Shown here one piece after another: positions 34,186-44,202 of a DNA stretch of 64,000 nucleotides. Origin of the DNA: Beta vulgaris subsp. vulgaris (taxonomy: Eukaryota > Streptophyta > Magnoliopsida > Caryophyllales > Amaranthaceae); the NCBI RefSeq assembly GCF_026745355.1, contig NC_079205.1, positions 47,842,027-47,906,026 on the forward strand. Reading direction: 5' to 3'. The position numbers and the translations under genes were made by a program. The stretch's first letter is position 1, and every line of letters starts with the position of its first letter. The notes beneath the pieces are model-generated. The model did no database searches, was not told the origin of the DNA, and saw only the letters and a program-made list of their open reading frames with translations.

Positions 34186-34536
34186 TAACGAGAGAGAGAA
34201 AGACCAAGCAACCAGCTCTATTTAACGGAAAATTTAACCAAAAACGTCATTAATGTCACGCCTGCTTATAAAATAGAACTATAAGGTCACTTTTTGAATA
34301 AAAATTTAAAAATGGTTACCAAATGTAATTTTCAATAGCACAAGGTTACCAATGAGAATATCCCAACAAAATATGACTTCGGATGGTCATAACTTCCTCA
34401 ATACTCATGAGGATCATGCGGTGAGCCTGTGAAGAAATATGACTCTCTCTGATCAAAGTGAAAATAAAGTTCCTAACTTTTGGGAAATCTTTACTGCTCA
34501 AGCAAAACAGTATTCGCTCTATTTCTCTCTTGCACC

Positions 34537-34539
<3 letters not shown>

Positions 34540-34567
<28 letters not shown>

Positions 34568-34782
34568 GATTAGGAAATTAAGTCAGCCCAAGGGCTAACT
34601 CCTACCAAGGCTACTAGCCTTGTAGGAACTACCAGCACATTGGCTGGTAAAGCATGCAAAGCATGCTAAGGAAATACCCCAACATAATGCTGGGGGTAAG
34701 GATCGAACCCCTGACCTCAAGGATCAGAGGGGGGTGCTCTACCACATGAGCTAACTCCTCATCCTTAAAAAAAAAAAAAAAA
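34540..34782 (-). mobile_element. tRNA-derived SINE
   Basis: The minus strand starts AAGGATGAGGAGTTAGCTCA with A box TTAGCTCATGTGG, then B box GGGGTTCGATCC, and ends in about 28 A. Target duplications TCTCTCTTGCACCTGA at 34,524-34,539 and 34,783-34,798 are perfect over 16 bp. Odd: a run of about 17 T also precedes the 5' end on the minus strand. Confidence 0.9.
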
Positions 34783-34977
34783 TCTCTCTTGCACCTGAAT
34801 GACGACGCCTTTACTGTATATTACATTGATCCCTAGGTAAACTTTCTATCACTATATTACAAGCACTGACAGCTGTACGTACAAAAGCTAAAAGACAAAA
34901 TAAGAAACCTAGGTGTGAGTAAGACAAAACAAGAAGGCTATAAAAGCTATACAATAAAACATGTACACTAGTAATTA

Positions 34978-35294
34978 CTCCCTCCGTTTCCTAAAGATCT
35001 TCCCACTTACTGTTCCTACAGATACCAAGGAAATCAAGTTGTGTGGGGCATGGTGTGAGTAAAGTAGGAGAGAGAAAGGGGTTAAGATAAATAAACAAAT
35101 AAAAAGGGGTTAAAGTAGGAGAGAGAAAGGGAGTAAAATTGAATTAATAATGTAATGGTGGACCATATGATAGTGACATGAGAGGGTAAATAAGGAAATT
35201 TGTTTTGCCAAATAAGGAATAATGCAAAAGAGGGAAGATCTTTTGGAAACACCTTTAAACGGAAAGAGGGAAGATCTTTAGGAAACGGAGGGAG
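34978..35294. mobile_element. Stowaway-like MITE
   Basis: CTCCCTCCGTTTCCTAAAGA at the left and TCTTTAGGAAACGGAGGGAG at the right are perfect inverted repeats, with TA on each side (34,976-34,977 and 35,295-35,296). 317 bp. Confidence 0.92.
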
Positions 35295-35310
35295 TACTTA
35301 GCTATTTTCT

Positions 35311-36245
35311 TCACCCCCTTTCAAGTTGGATTTTGTCTATCATACAGAGACCTAACTTGAGACAAATATAAGTGTGTTGAGCTTCAAAAAGAGACTTTGT
35401 TATGATACATGCTAGTTGAAGGGAAGATTTAATGTAGGTTGTGACAATGAATCCTGCCTCAATATGCTCTCGAACATAATGACAATCTAGCTTTAGGTGC
35501 ATGGTCCTTTCATAATATACTGGATTCTGAGCTATATAGTGTGCAACCTTGTTGTCACAAGATAGGGTGACAAGATGAGGGATAGATAATGTAAGGTCTT
35601 CAACGATACCATCTATCCAAACTAGCTCACTTGTTGTTTGTGACATAGGCCTATACCCAGATTCAGCTAAAGACTTTGATATAATTTTTTGTTTCTTAGT
35701 CTTCCAAGAGACAAGACATCCTCCCAAAAATACACAATAGCCAGTAAGAGATCTGCCACTAAAGGCACAAGCTCCCCAATCTGCATCATAAAATTCAGTC
35801 ATATTCAAAATTGATGTAGCTAGTTAAAAGAGTCCTCGAGAAATGTTTCCTTTGAGATATCTCATTATATGCATTGCAGCATCCCAGTGAGGTTGTCTAA
35901 GAAAATTCATTAATTGACTCCGTTGTTATACAGAGTATGACAAGTCAGGTCTACTGATCAGATTAAGTTAGAGAAGTCTACCTATTAGTCTTCTGAACTT
36001 CTCCGGATCTTTCATGATTTCACCTTGCTCTGTGGAGAGTTTTATACCTTTTGGGAAAAGAAAATTTTGATGCTTTGCAATCTAACAACCCTGTATCAGC
36101 AACAATATCCAAGGCATATTTCCTTTGGTGCAGCATAATTCCTTCAGAATTCCTAACTACTTCCAAACCAAGGAAATATCTCATTTCACCTAGACCCTTC
36201 ACAGTGAAATTGATATCTAGAGCTCTCTTAATCTCTTCAATATAA
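35311..36245 (-). pseudogene. Copia reverse transcriptase/RNase H remnant
   Basis: Two frames: IEEIKRALDINFTVKGLGEM and YFLGLEVVRN (reverse transcriptase, after the catalytic region) near 36,100-36,240, and DADWGACAFSGRSLTGYCVF with SWKTKKQ (RNase H) at 35,311-35,808. A degraded stretch links them. The 5' part stops at a CACTA-like insert at 36,246. It is a different copia family from the one at 8,999-17,902. Confidence 0.85.
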
Positions 36246-36442
36246 ACTATAGCCCAAAAACGCAACCCCTTCTTACAGTAAGAAGAGCTGCGTTTTCTTG
36301 TTAACCGCAGCCCTTCGCTAAAAGGACTGCGGTTTTCTATAAAACCGCAGCCCTTTATACATGAAGGGCTGCATTTTAAAGAAAACACAGCCCTTCCAGC
36401 GCAGCCCTTCCAGCGCAGCCCTTCCTTTTTTTTCCCCTAGTG
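36246..36442. mobile_element. Small CACTA-like element with GCAGCCCTTC repeats
   Basis: The right end CCCCTAGTG is the inverse of CACTAGGGG. The interior carries at least eight GCAGCCCTTC/GAAGGGCTGC units in both directions, as in CACTA subterminal regions. The left end (AACTATAG) is a poor match to CACTA and the 3-bp duplication (TAA/TTA) is imperfect. Confidence 0.45.
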
Positions 36443-37208
36443 TTAGCAAGATAGTGAAGTTTGGTCTCTTGAGGACATGGGTTCAAATATAGAAAATCTA
36501 AAATGAATCTATGAGGAAAAGAATGCAAACCAGTTCTAGAAAAGGATTTTGAGGATGAAGTATCTTTTGACGGAACATCCGCGGGTCCACAGTCACTCCT
36601 TCAAGGCACAAAATCCAAAGGAATGACACCTTCTGGAACCTCTCCTTTAAAAATAGAAGAATTTGCTTTAATAACAGTTGGGGAAGGAGATTTTGGAAAC
36701 TCAACGTTCAATGGGATTGAATCCATAAGATCACCATTTTCTTGAAAGAAGATATTTTCTTTAGTTGATGCCATGTTGAGATGTTGAGCATCTCCCTAAA
36801 GGATCCCTTTTTATTCTTGGGGGCATCATTTCCCCCTTGGGGGGCACTGGCGCTATCTTCTTTCAATTTACCATATCTTTCCAAAGTAGGAATGATCAGT
36901 GATTCTAAATGGTGGGTAACCTCACTAGGTACAACTAACTTGTTCATCAACATGTTCAATGTTGGGTTCATTAAACCGAACATTCTTCATATTGTGTCTT
37001 GGACCAATATTGGAAGGAATAATTGCAGTATTGGACCAATAAAGTTAGAGCTAAAAGGATGCCCATAAGTAATAGATGTTGGCTTCTCTAAAGAAGGATC
37101 ACTAAGAGCTTTAGACTTCTTATGACCAGATGAACCTGGAATGCATAAAATTATGCATAATGGTTTAGATTTAAGAATAGGATTAAACTTAATGTTAAAG
37201 GAACATAG

Positions 37209-37211
<3 letters not shown>

Positions 37212-37259
<48 letters not shown>
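37212..37259. repeat. TA dinucleotide microsatellite
   Basis: About 24 uninterrupted TA units inside the PMD pseudogene region. Confidence 0.95.
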
Positions 37260-37261
<2 letters not shown>

Positions 37262-38834
37262 GGCTTTAGTTCCTTGAAGTTTCTTAGTTGAAATGGTTTG
37301 AGAGATAGTCTTAACTTCCTCCTCATCAGAAGAAATATTATTGAAATGCTGAACTTCAGATGTCGTCTCTATTTTGGGGCGTTTTCTTTAGGAGTCTCTC
37401 AAGAATTTTGGAGTTAAGGAAGAACTGTCATCTTTCTTCTTGGAGGTTTTCTGAACAAATTCAGAATGATCCCCCAGCTCAGGAGATTAAGTGCTTTTTG
37501 AAGCAGAAATACAGTTATAATCTCTTTTTCTAGCAGCTCTTCTGAGAGGATCGATTTTCTCCATTGGCCCCATAGTTTGAATGTCCTCTACAGTTTGGAC
37601 ATCTCCATAATGGATTCCTTGTTCATCAACAACATCATATTCATCTTCTTAAGGAATAGGCTCAGGCGTTTGCTGGTACAAAACATTCCAGTATAACTTG
37701 TCATACCTAGAGTCTACCTCCATTCCTTTAGGAACTTTCAGCTTTTTCTTGCCATCTTTTGCTAGAATTAGTGAAAGGCAAAAAACAAGTTAGAAGAATG
37801 TCTTCTCTTCTTAAAGTCATCAAATTAACTAAAAGATAGATCATTTACCTCCTAAGAAAAGTTGATCTTCGAAATATGCTATAGCATCAGCAGATTGTTG
37901 ATCATTTGGGAAGATATGATCCCACCATGTTTGGAAACCTTGAACAGCTCCAGGAACCCACAACCATGGAGTAATAGACATGAGGTTGATGTTGACAGTT
38001 TTGCTTCGAAGGGCTTTACCTTCTTCAAAACGACCCTTTGATGTCCAGGGATCATTGTGTGTTAGGAAATAGGGTACGACCATCATCTGATGTAATCCAA
38101 ACTGTCTAGCTACTAGTTGTGGATTATAGGCTTCAAAGCTAAAGTATTCAGGTTCAACTGCTATTAAATCCCTAGATCTAAGGACATTGCTCCAGAAATG
38201 CCCACTCCTTATGGAGCCAGAATGAATGTCTAAAGATTGCATCCATGCAGGCATAAAGGCGCCAGGATTCTTCTCTAACATAACGAGGCTCCTTACCTGG
38301 GAAAATATGCCAGATACCAAGGTGGGGATAGAATACTAAGAAATGTGAAAACAGTAGGCTGGGATGCCAAACTTCATTTAAGGAAATAAGATTAAAGCTG
38401 AGTTCACCATAACAGCTACATCTTCAGGTTTGGAAAGGAAGGAGAGTGAATCAAGGTCTACTCCATTTTTTTTCTTTAACAGCTTCAAAAGTAGGATGAG
38501 GTTTAAGTATTAATAAACTTGAGAAGTATACATGGCCCCAACAAGTCAAAAGCCCCAATGGTCCAAATCCCCTATCAGTGGAGAAAATAGGAGAATCAGA
38601 TGTAGGAATGCCAAAACCTTTGAAGGATTCCCTACTTCTGAAGAGGCGCCTGTAAATTGTCCTAATAAAATTGGAGCTAAAGCAACTTCCTCAAAAGTGT
38701 TGGAGATGTTAATAGCTAATGATAACCATAGTGTTACAACACCTCCAGCCCTTGACATCACCAGTTAGAAAAAGCAAAGGTAAGGAATAAGACTTCTTCC
38801 TGGGGAGTTATGGCCTCACTGGAATCCTTACTTG

Positions 38835-40332
38835 CACTAGTACAAAAACGTTGATTTGCGTCGGACCCTGGACCCCTATTTGCGTCGGACTTGGGTCCGA
38901 CGGCACAGGTCACGACGCAAATGACTTGAAATTGATCTGCGTCGTATGCGAAAACGACGCAGATTAGTAAGCTATTTGCGTCGCACGTTGTATACGGTGC
39001 GACACAGATGGCTACCCCAGCCCAAAACCAAGCTCAAAGGGTAATGTGCGTCGCACATAGCCTAGGGTGCAACGTTAATGAGTGATTTGCGTCGCACCTT
39101 GGGCTACGTGCGATGAAAATTGCAATTTTTTTTTAAATTTTTTTTTTTTGTTTTTTAATTAAAAAAACTTGGAATGAGGTTGTTGAGTACAACATCAGAG
39201 ATACAACAACGCAATACATCAAGAATACTGCTGAACTTTTCGAGTGCAATAATACTGAACTTTTCAACACAATACATCAACAACACAACACGATACATCA
39301 CCAACTGCAACGACGAAGCGAAATTCGAAAAAATATGTACAAAATCAAGAACTAAAAACAACAAAGAAATAAAAAAAAAACGTGCAGATCTGAAAGAATG
39401 TAGAAATACAATGAAAAATTGAAGCAATAATTTGTTAATCCAATCAAAAAATACTCTAAAAATCCTAAAAATCCTAAACTTGAATCTCTCAATAACTAAT
39501 GTAATACAACTAAAGATCCTAAAAACCTGAGAATGAGCGATGTGTTCTTGTTAATCTTCGATGACGGGAGATCAAACTTTGTGGCTTCTCGATGGCGACC
39601 GTAACAGCACCAACAACAACAAACTCTGGCGTAATGCAACAAACTCCAGCGTGACGAGCAACAACAAACGAAATTAGCTTGACGAGCAACAAACTCCAGC
39701 GCAATGCACCAAATAGAAATTAATCAACATTCAACTGATGAAGAGAAAGAGAAAAGTAGAAGAAACAACGGAGGGTGATATTCTCATATTGATGTTGTCA
39801 AAGGATTTCATTCAACAGACGAAATTAGGTGACAAGCAACAATAGACGAAATTAGCGTGTTTTAGGGTTTGAGGGTGTGAGAGAGAGAGAGAGAGAGGAG
39901 AGTGACAGGAAGCGACTGAGAGGGGAGTTTTAGTTTTTAGGTTTAATGGAGTGAGTGAGAGTGGGGAAGCGCTCCTTTCCTTTCAAATTGGTATACGGTT
40001 AAACCTAAAAACACGCAGGTTAATGGGCCGCGGATCTGCGTCGGACGGGTCATGAAGTCCGACGCAAATTGGGCTTTTGCACCGTGCTAAAGTAACATGC
40101 GATGCAAATCCGCGAAGACGATTTGCATCGTATGTGCCTGAAGGTCCCAAGCACATTGGGCTTTTGCAACGCACCTATGGTATATGCGACGCATATAGCT
40201 CATACTGGTGCTCATTTACACATGATGTGCGTCGCACTCTTCTTCGCGTGCGATGCAAATGACCCTTTTGCGTCATTTCCGTTTTAGTGCGACGTAAATC
40301 AGGGGACACAAATCGTCGTTTTTCTACTAGTG
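38835..40332. mobile_element. Non-autonomous CACTA element in the PMD gene
   Basis: Starts CACTAGTACAAAAACGTTGA and ends CGTCGTTTTTCTACTAGTG. Subterminal regions at 38,855-39,115 and 40,030-40,300 carry many GCGTCGGAC/GCGTCGCAC/TTTGCGTCG units on both strands. The interior is AT-rich with no transposase. The 3-bp duplication is not clear (TTG and TGG). 1,498 bp. Confidence 0.88.
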
Positions 40333-41557
40333 TGGTGAAGAAATCAACGAACCTTTGAAAGCCACACTTGCTAGCATTGGCAGAAGGACTAGCAATTTGG
40401 CGAAAGATGGATAAACATTGACTATAGAGTTCATTGTATTCTTTCACATGATGGAGGATTATAAGATCAATCCCATACTTACCTGTAGGGGAAGTCCTAG
40501 TGATAAAAGCAATGTCAGCTAAGGTTACGTTCTTTGGTCCCCACTTGAACAAGAAGCAATTAATTGCTGGATCCCAACAAGCCAAGAAGGCAGTAGAGAG
40601 AGCTCCATCAAAAGGAATAGTTTCATAAGAAGCTAACCTCAAGAAAGGGAGTATCTTATTTTTGGTCCATTTCTCATGAAAAGGTTGCATGCGTAAAAAC
40701 CATGCCCTTGTATTTATTCCTGAAATCCATCCCTTAATTGCTTTATTGGATAAGGGCCAATGAAAATGAATGCTTAACCTTGAAGTGAAAGGGAGAGTCC
40801 TTGGTTTTCAATCTTCTAATACAATGTGATCCAAGAATTGGTAGTACTACTCCTGAATATGTTGATGACGTTGTTTCCTCAGACTGAATGGAAATCCAGG
40901 TCAGCTTTTCTCTCCTCTAAAGGCTTATCGTTAGTTTCTAAATGTTTCTTCAAATACCAGAACATTTGGGGTCTATAATGAATGAGATTCACCTTTATGG
41001 CGGTGCATAATTGGCGAGCAGCTGTGGAGTGCATGGAAAGAGCCTTTGCGGCTAGTGCCTTGTTATTTCATCTTCGTGGTGATTCTTTCCTCCCTCGGAC
41101 ATGATGAATTTTAAAAATTCAATTGATGTATGTAGGTTTGTGAAAATTAAATTGGTCTGAAAAGATTTCAAGTTTTCCTAAAATTATGAAAAAGGATATT
41201 AATGAAGAAAACAACTAAAAAGTATAACACGTGCGAAAAGCGTGTCCTCTTAATATTGGGTCATCTTTTTCATGGATCAATTTAACGCCAAGTTTTAAGA
41301 ATTGGAATAGAGGGTCATATAAAAGTCCATGTTGAATTAATATCTAACTAGGCAGCCTAAACCTTTAAGCGTGTAGCTAACGCCCATGTCTTAACCAAAG
41401 GGGCGCAATTTTAAATTTATCAAGTTTTGAGGAGATGACACTTTTCTTATAAAAAGGGAATGATGCAATGATGCAAATCATAACCCATCTCCTGATTATT
41501 GAACTATAACCCCCTCATCTCCCAGACTTTTTCTCTATATCTCTCTCAAATTTCCAT

Positions 41558-42012
41558 ATGGCTTCCCAGTCATCCTTTCCTCCTTAGAAGAGGTTAATTC
41601 CCCTGAAATCAACCAACCCTAGCCACAAGAGCCAGCCCCTCTCCTTCCTCAAATAATCTTAATTGAGGAGTCAGAGGATGAGGAAGAAGAGGAAAACTCT
41701 TCCTCTGAAGATGAAAGGGGCAACCCTGTTACATCAAAGGAGGACGTCTCTGGAGACACCTCTGAAGATTCTTCACCTTCTCTATCAGAGAATTCTGGTG
41801 GGGATGAGGGTGATGATGGAGAGGGAGAGGAGGAAGAAGAAGAGGAAGTTTCCCCTCCAATCCACCGATGGGAGGAGTAAGAAGATGATGATGAGCCTCC
41901 TGCAAAAAGGAGGAGAGTTCGTGGCAGTGGCAGCAACCCCAAGGGGGACTATGGCAACAATGATTCTGACACTGATTCAGATGCCTACAAGCAGGCATCG
42001 CCAAAACATTAA
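41558..42012 (+). pseudogene. Acidic-protein gene remnant
   Basis: After a TATA-like TTATAAAAAGG (about 41,448) and an ATGGCTTCCCAG start, the frame stops at once. A second frame then encodes a strongly acidic region (EESEDEEEEENSSSEDERG, then GDDGEGEEEEEEEVSPPIHR), a stop, and EDDDEPPAKRRRVRGSGS with a possible nuclear signal. It may be the end of a transposon-borne or PMD-associated gene; I cannot name it. Confidence 0.35.
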
Positions 42013-42583
42013 GTGCACGCCTAGACTTAGGAATTTAGTTTTAAGTTTATAATTGAAGATTCTTAAAATCTTCAATCTAGGTTGTACTTTTATTTTTATT
42101 GTTATGAAATATAAAAAATATTTTGCATATCTCATGTGTTTTTATAGTAATTTTGGTATTTTTGCTTACATTATTCATCTATTTTATGTAATTTATTGTT
42201 TGTCATATCAAATAATGTATGACAAAAATTCAATTCCCATTAAAAAAGATTTATACAATGACTCTTGGGAAACTAAAACTAAAATTGGCTTAACTTGGAA
42301 CATGATTACATCTAAAAAGTAATGACGAGGGTTCCACTTGGACATGTCATTAATATCAACGGTTTAATTCTTAAAAAACGTACAAATACAAGTTAAGAGT
42401 TAAGGGATATTTAGTGGGTGATCCATGTTTATCCATTTTACCCACTAAGGGCAAAGATTGGGGATAAAAAATAACTAATCAGAATTAAGATAACTTGATT
42501 ACTTAATTAGATATATTTGTAAAATAAAATGTGACACTTAGTTATCCCTTATAAATAGGAATAACTGTTCCATTCACGTATAG
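42013..42583. other. Intergenic, no supported gene
   Basis: AT-rich. The 89-codon ORF at 42,053-42,322 is hydrophobic and AT-driven, with no recognised motif. Confidence 0.45.
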
Positions 42584-42591
42584 TATAAATA
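42584..42591 (+). promoter_or_regulatory. TATA box of F-box-like copy 1
   Basis: TATAAATA lies 75-82 bp upstream of the ATG at 42,666. Copy 4 has a similar TATATAAATA at 62,111-62,120. Confidence 0.4.
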
Positions 42592-42665
42592 TATCCCTAG
42601 TAGTTAAGATCAATTCACTATTTAGATCCTTCTCTTCATAAGAAAACTCTTCATTCTAAAAGACA

Positions 42666-43177
42666 ATGGCTAATCCTCAAATTAATGTTATCCCTGACTT
42701 TCCTGGAGAATGTTGGGGGCATAGATTTAACATGTTAAGGAAGATTAGGAAGAGTTTAAGGACGTTGAAATCAAAAAATGGCAAGTTAAGGTTCTCAAAT
42801 ACTTCGGGGAGGCCGATCTAAAGATCCAACCGAAAGATTTATAGGAAAAAGAGTCTAGCGCCACAAAAATAGGAAGGGACATAGACTTTATAGCAACTAA
42901 TCTTTGGCCCCTATTGGGAAAAAATTATTTGTTCAACCTCATGATGGTATGCAAGGCTTGGGGAGCAAACATTGTTAAACAGTTTTTTCCCCTAGATTTG
43001 GCCTATAAATACCATAGATCAATTGTCTGTGAGAGCGTCCTAGGTGTTGTTATAAGGAAATACCAAGTGGTTCAGCTGGAGAACAACACCAGCTTTAGAA
43101 GGATGATCCAATACAAATGCACTTGCCGCTTGTGGCAAGAGCATAAGGGACACTGGTTTCCCTATGCCCTTGAATGA
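42666..43177 (+). pseudogene. F-box-like local family, copy 1
   Basis: Starts MANPQINVIPDFPGECWGHR. After a frameshift near 42,740 it continues KDVEIKKWQVKVLKYFGEAD, a stop, and DIDFIATNLWPLL, then LFNLMMVCKAWGANIVKQFF, which resembles the end of an F-box (LxxVCKxW). The last part, IQYKCTCRLWQEH, is a CxCxxW motif shared with the other copies. F-box proteins act as substrate receptors of SCF ubiquitin ligases, but the match here is weak. Copies 2-4 lie downstream. Confidence 0.5.
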
Positions 43178-43230
43178 TGAATATTCATATGACGATGATC
43201 CAGATGTGGGAGAGGATGAAGAACCACAAA

Positions 43231-44202
43231 TCATCATCAGTTTCGCCCATCTTAGGGCAAGTTACAATATTATGAAGTGTTGAACACTAATTCATCTAAT
43301 CTATTAGGTTTATTTTATCAACAAGTATATGCTCATAATTTCCTTAACATACTATGTAATAGTTGTTGATGATCAATAAAATATGTTTTTATTTCATGAT
43401 TAAACCTTATTCATATTAAGATTAATTTTTCTTTATACGTACCAAATTACGTATGTACATACATAATACCCATACATTAAACTTGAACGTTTAAAAAGTA
43501 TGATGAATCGAAAAATTAAAATCTAGGCCCTAAGGTGTATAAATATGAAGTCAACATGAGGACTACTATCAAATTGGTCAAGTTCTCTTCTAAATTTCTT
43601 GAAAAGTGATCTAAACACTTAATGGTTAATCCTACAAGTTATTACTAAAGTGACCGTTATATGAAAACCGACTATTTAAAGAAGTTTGTATTTAGAGATT
43701 TTATTCATTATTTCATCTCTACCTTACAAAATTAGAAAAGCTTTCCCAATTATCTTCCTCCCATTTTCATAAAAACTCAAAAAGATGGAATTCAACCATC
43801 ATGAAAATGAAATAGGCGGTCTTGATGAAGATTTCTTCAATCATCATCAATCCTTGGATATTGTCCAAGAGGATAAGAAAGCTTTTAAAGCAACATAAAC
43901 CCAACAATGGAACGCTCACATGGCCAGGATTTTTGGAGATAATTCAACCATGGAGCCAGAAGATCCAACATTGGCAGAATCTAGCGCTACCAACGTTGGC
44001 GCTAGCATGGACTGGCTAAGACTACTAGGGAGTTCACAAGATGAACTTCTCTTAGTCTGTAATAAAATGGGGGAAAGAGGTATCTAATACCTTCAACTTT
44101 CCGAGACCCCAGACTCTTACTTGGGCCTACGCCAAGAGATTGGTCCTAATATGCACCCAGACATCTGTCAAGGTCATAAGGATGGAGCCAGAGCAAGATG
44201 AT
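43231..44202. repeat. Direct duplication, left copy
   Basis: These 972 bp match 60,613-61,584 at equal length with about 20 mismatches by eye and no gaps. The left copy ends exactly at the ATGAT next to the Athila LTR. Confidence 0.92.
43785..44202 (+). pseudogene. F-box-like local family, copy 2, cut by Athila
   Basis: Starts MEFNHHENEIGGLDEDFF, stops at a TAA after FKAT, continues as GDNSTMEPEDPTLAESSATN and LLGSSQDELLLVCNK, then shifts frame before KEVSNTFNF. The reading ends at position 44,202 where the Athila 5' LTR begins. The same TAA and frameshift occur in copy 3, so the gene was dead before the duplication. Confidence 0.6.

Larger units (their letters stand above)
33175..34364. mobile_element. 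Pack-MULE-like element
   Basis: Starts GGGAAATTCTCATTGGTAAC and ends GTTACCAATGAGAATATCCC. Arms of about 130 bp are inverted copies (GAAAATTA, ATTTGGTAACCA, GTGACATTAATGA). The 9-bp target duplication AACAAAATA is perfect at 33,166-33,174 and 34,365-34,373. The 0.9-kb interior is not repeat-like: it has a proline-codon-rich C-rich tract and a gene-like minus-strand ORF, with GC content well above the flanks. This fits a MULE that captured host gene pieces. No transposase. Confidence 0.85.
34374..35313 (-). mobile_element. 3' LTR of a copia remnant, with SINE and MITE inside
   Basis: On the minus strand the sequence begins TGAAGAAAATAGC directly after a polypurine tract (GAAAGGGGG, 35,314-35,322) and ends GAAGTCA, the TG...CA pattern. 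It follows the copia RNase H frame. Without its insertions the LTR is about 0.36 kb. The 5' LTR is missing. Confidence 0.6.
36443..40810 (-). pseudogene. Plant mobile domain (PMD/MAIN-like) gene, broken
   Basis: The N-terminal half at 40,810-40,333 encodes AWFLRMQPFHEKW, then LPFLRLASYETIPFDGALST and FKWGPKNVTLADIAFIT, the plant mobile domain core. The CACTA element at 38,835-40,332 interrupts it. Past the insertion the frame gives LWLSLAINISNTFEEVALAP (about 38,700) and, at 38,320-37,841, YNPQLVARQFGLHQ, both typical of the same family. The rest down to 36,443 is a charged, low-complexity C-terminal region (EDEYDVVDEQ, SSDEEEVKT) with stops and a TA microsatellite. PMD proteins act in the nucleus on transcription and transposon silencing and often travel in transposons. 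This copy cannot make a full protein. Confidence 0.72.

Noticed and set aside
34690..34760. Possible tRNA gene on the minus strand
   Set aside because: A and B boxes are present, but no full cloverleaf is visible, and the 16-bp target duplications and poly-A tail show it is the head of a SINE.
36443..36490. tRNA/SINE-like GTTAGCAAG ... GGGTTCAAAT on the plus strand
   Set aside because: B-box-like only; no poly-A tail or target duplication found, and it overlaps the PMD pseudogene tail.
41649..42004. Minus-strand Ser/Pro-rich ORFs opposite the acidic frame
   Set aside because: Complement of GAA/GAG/GAT codon runs; the plus-strand acidic frame explains them.
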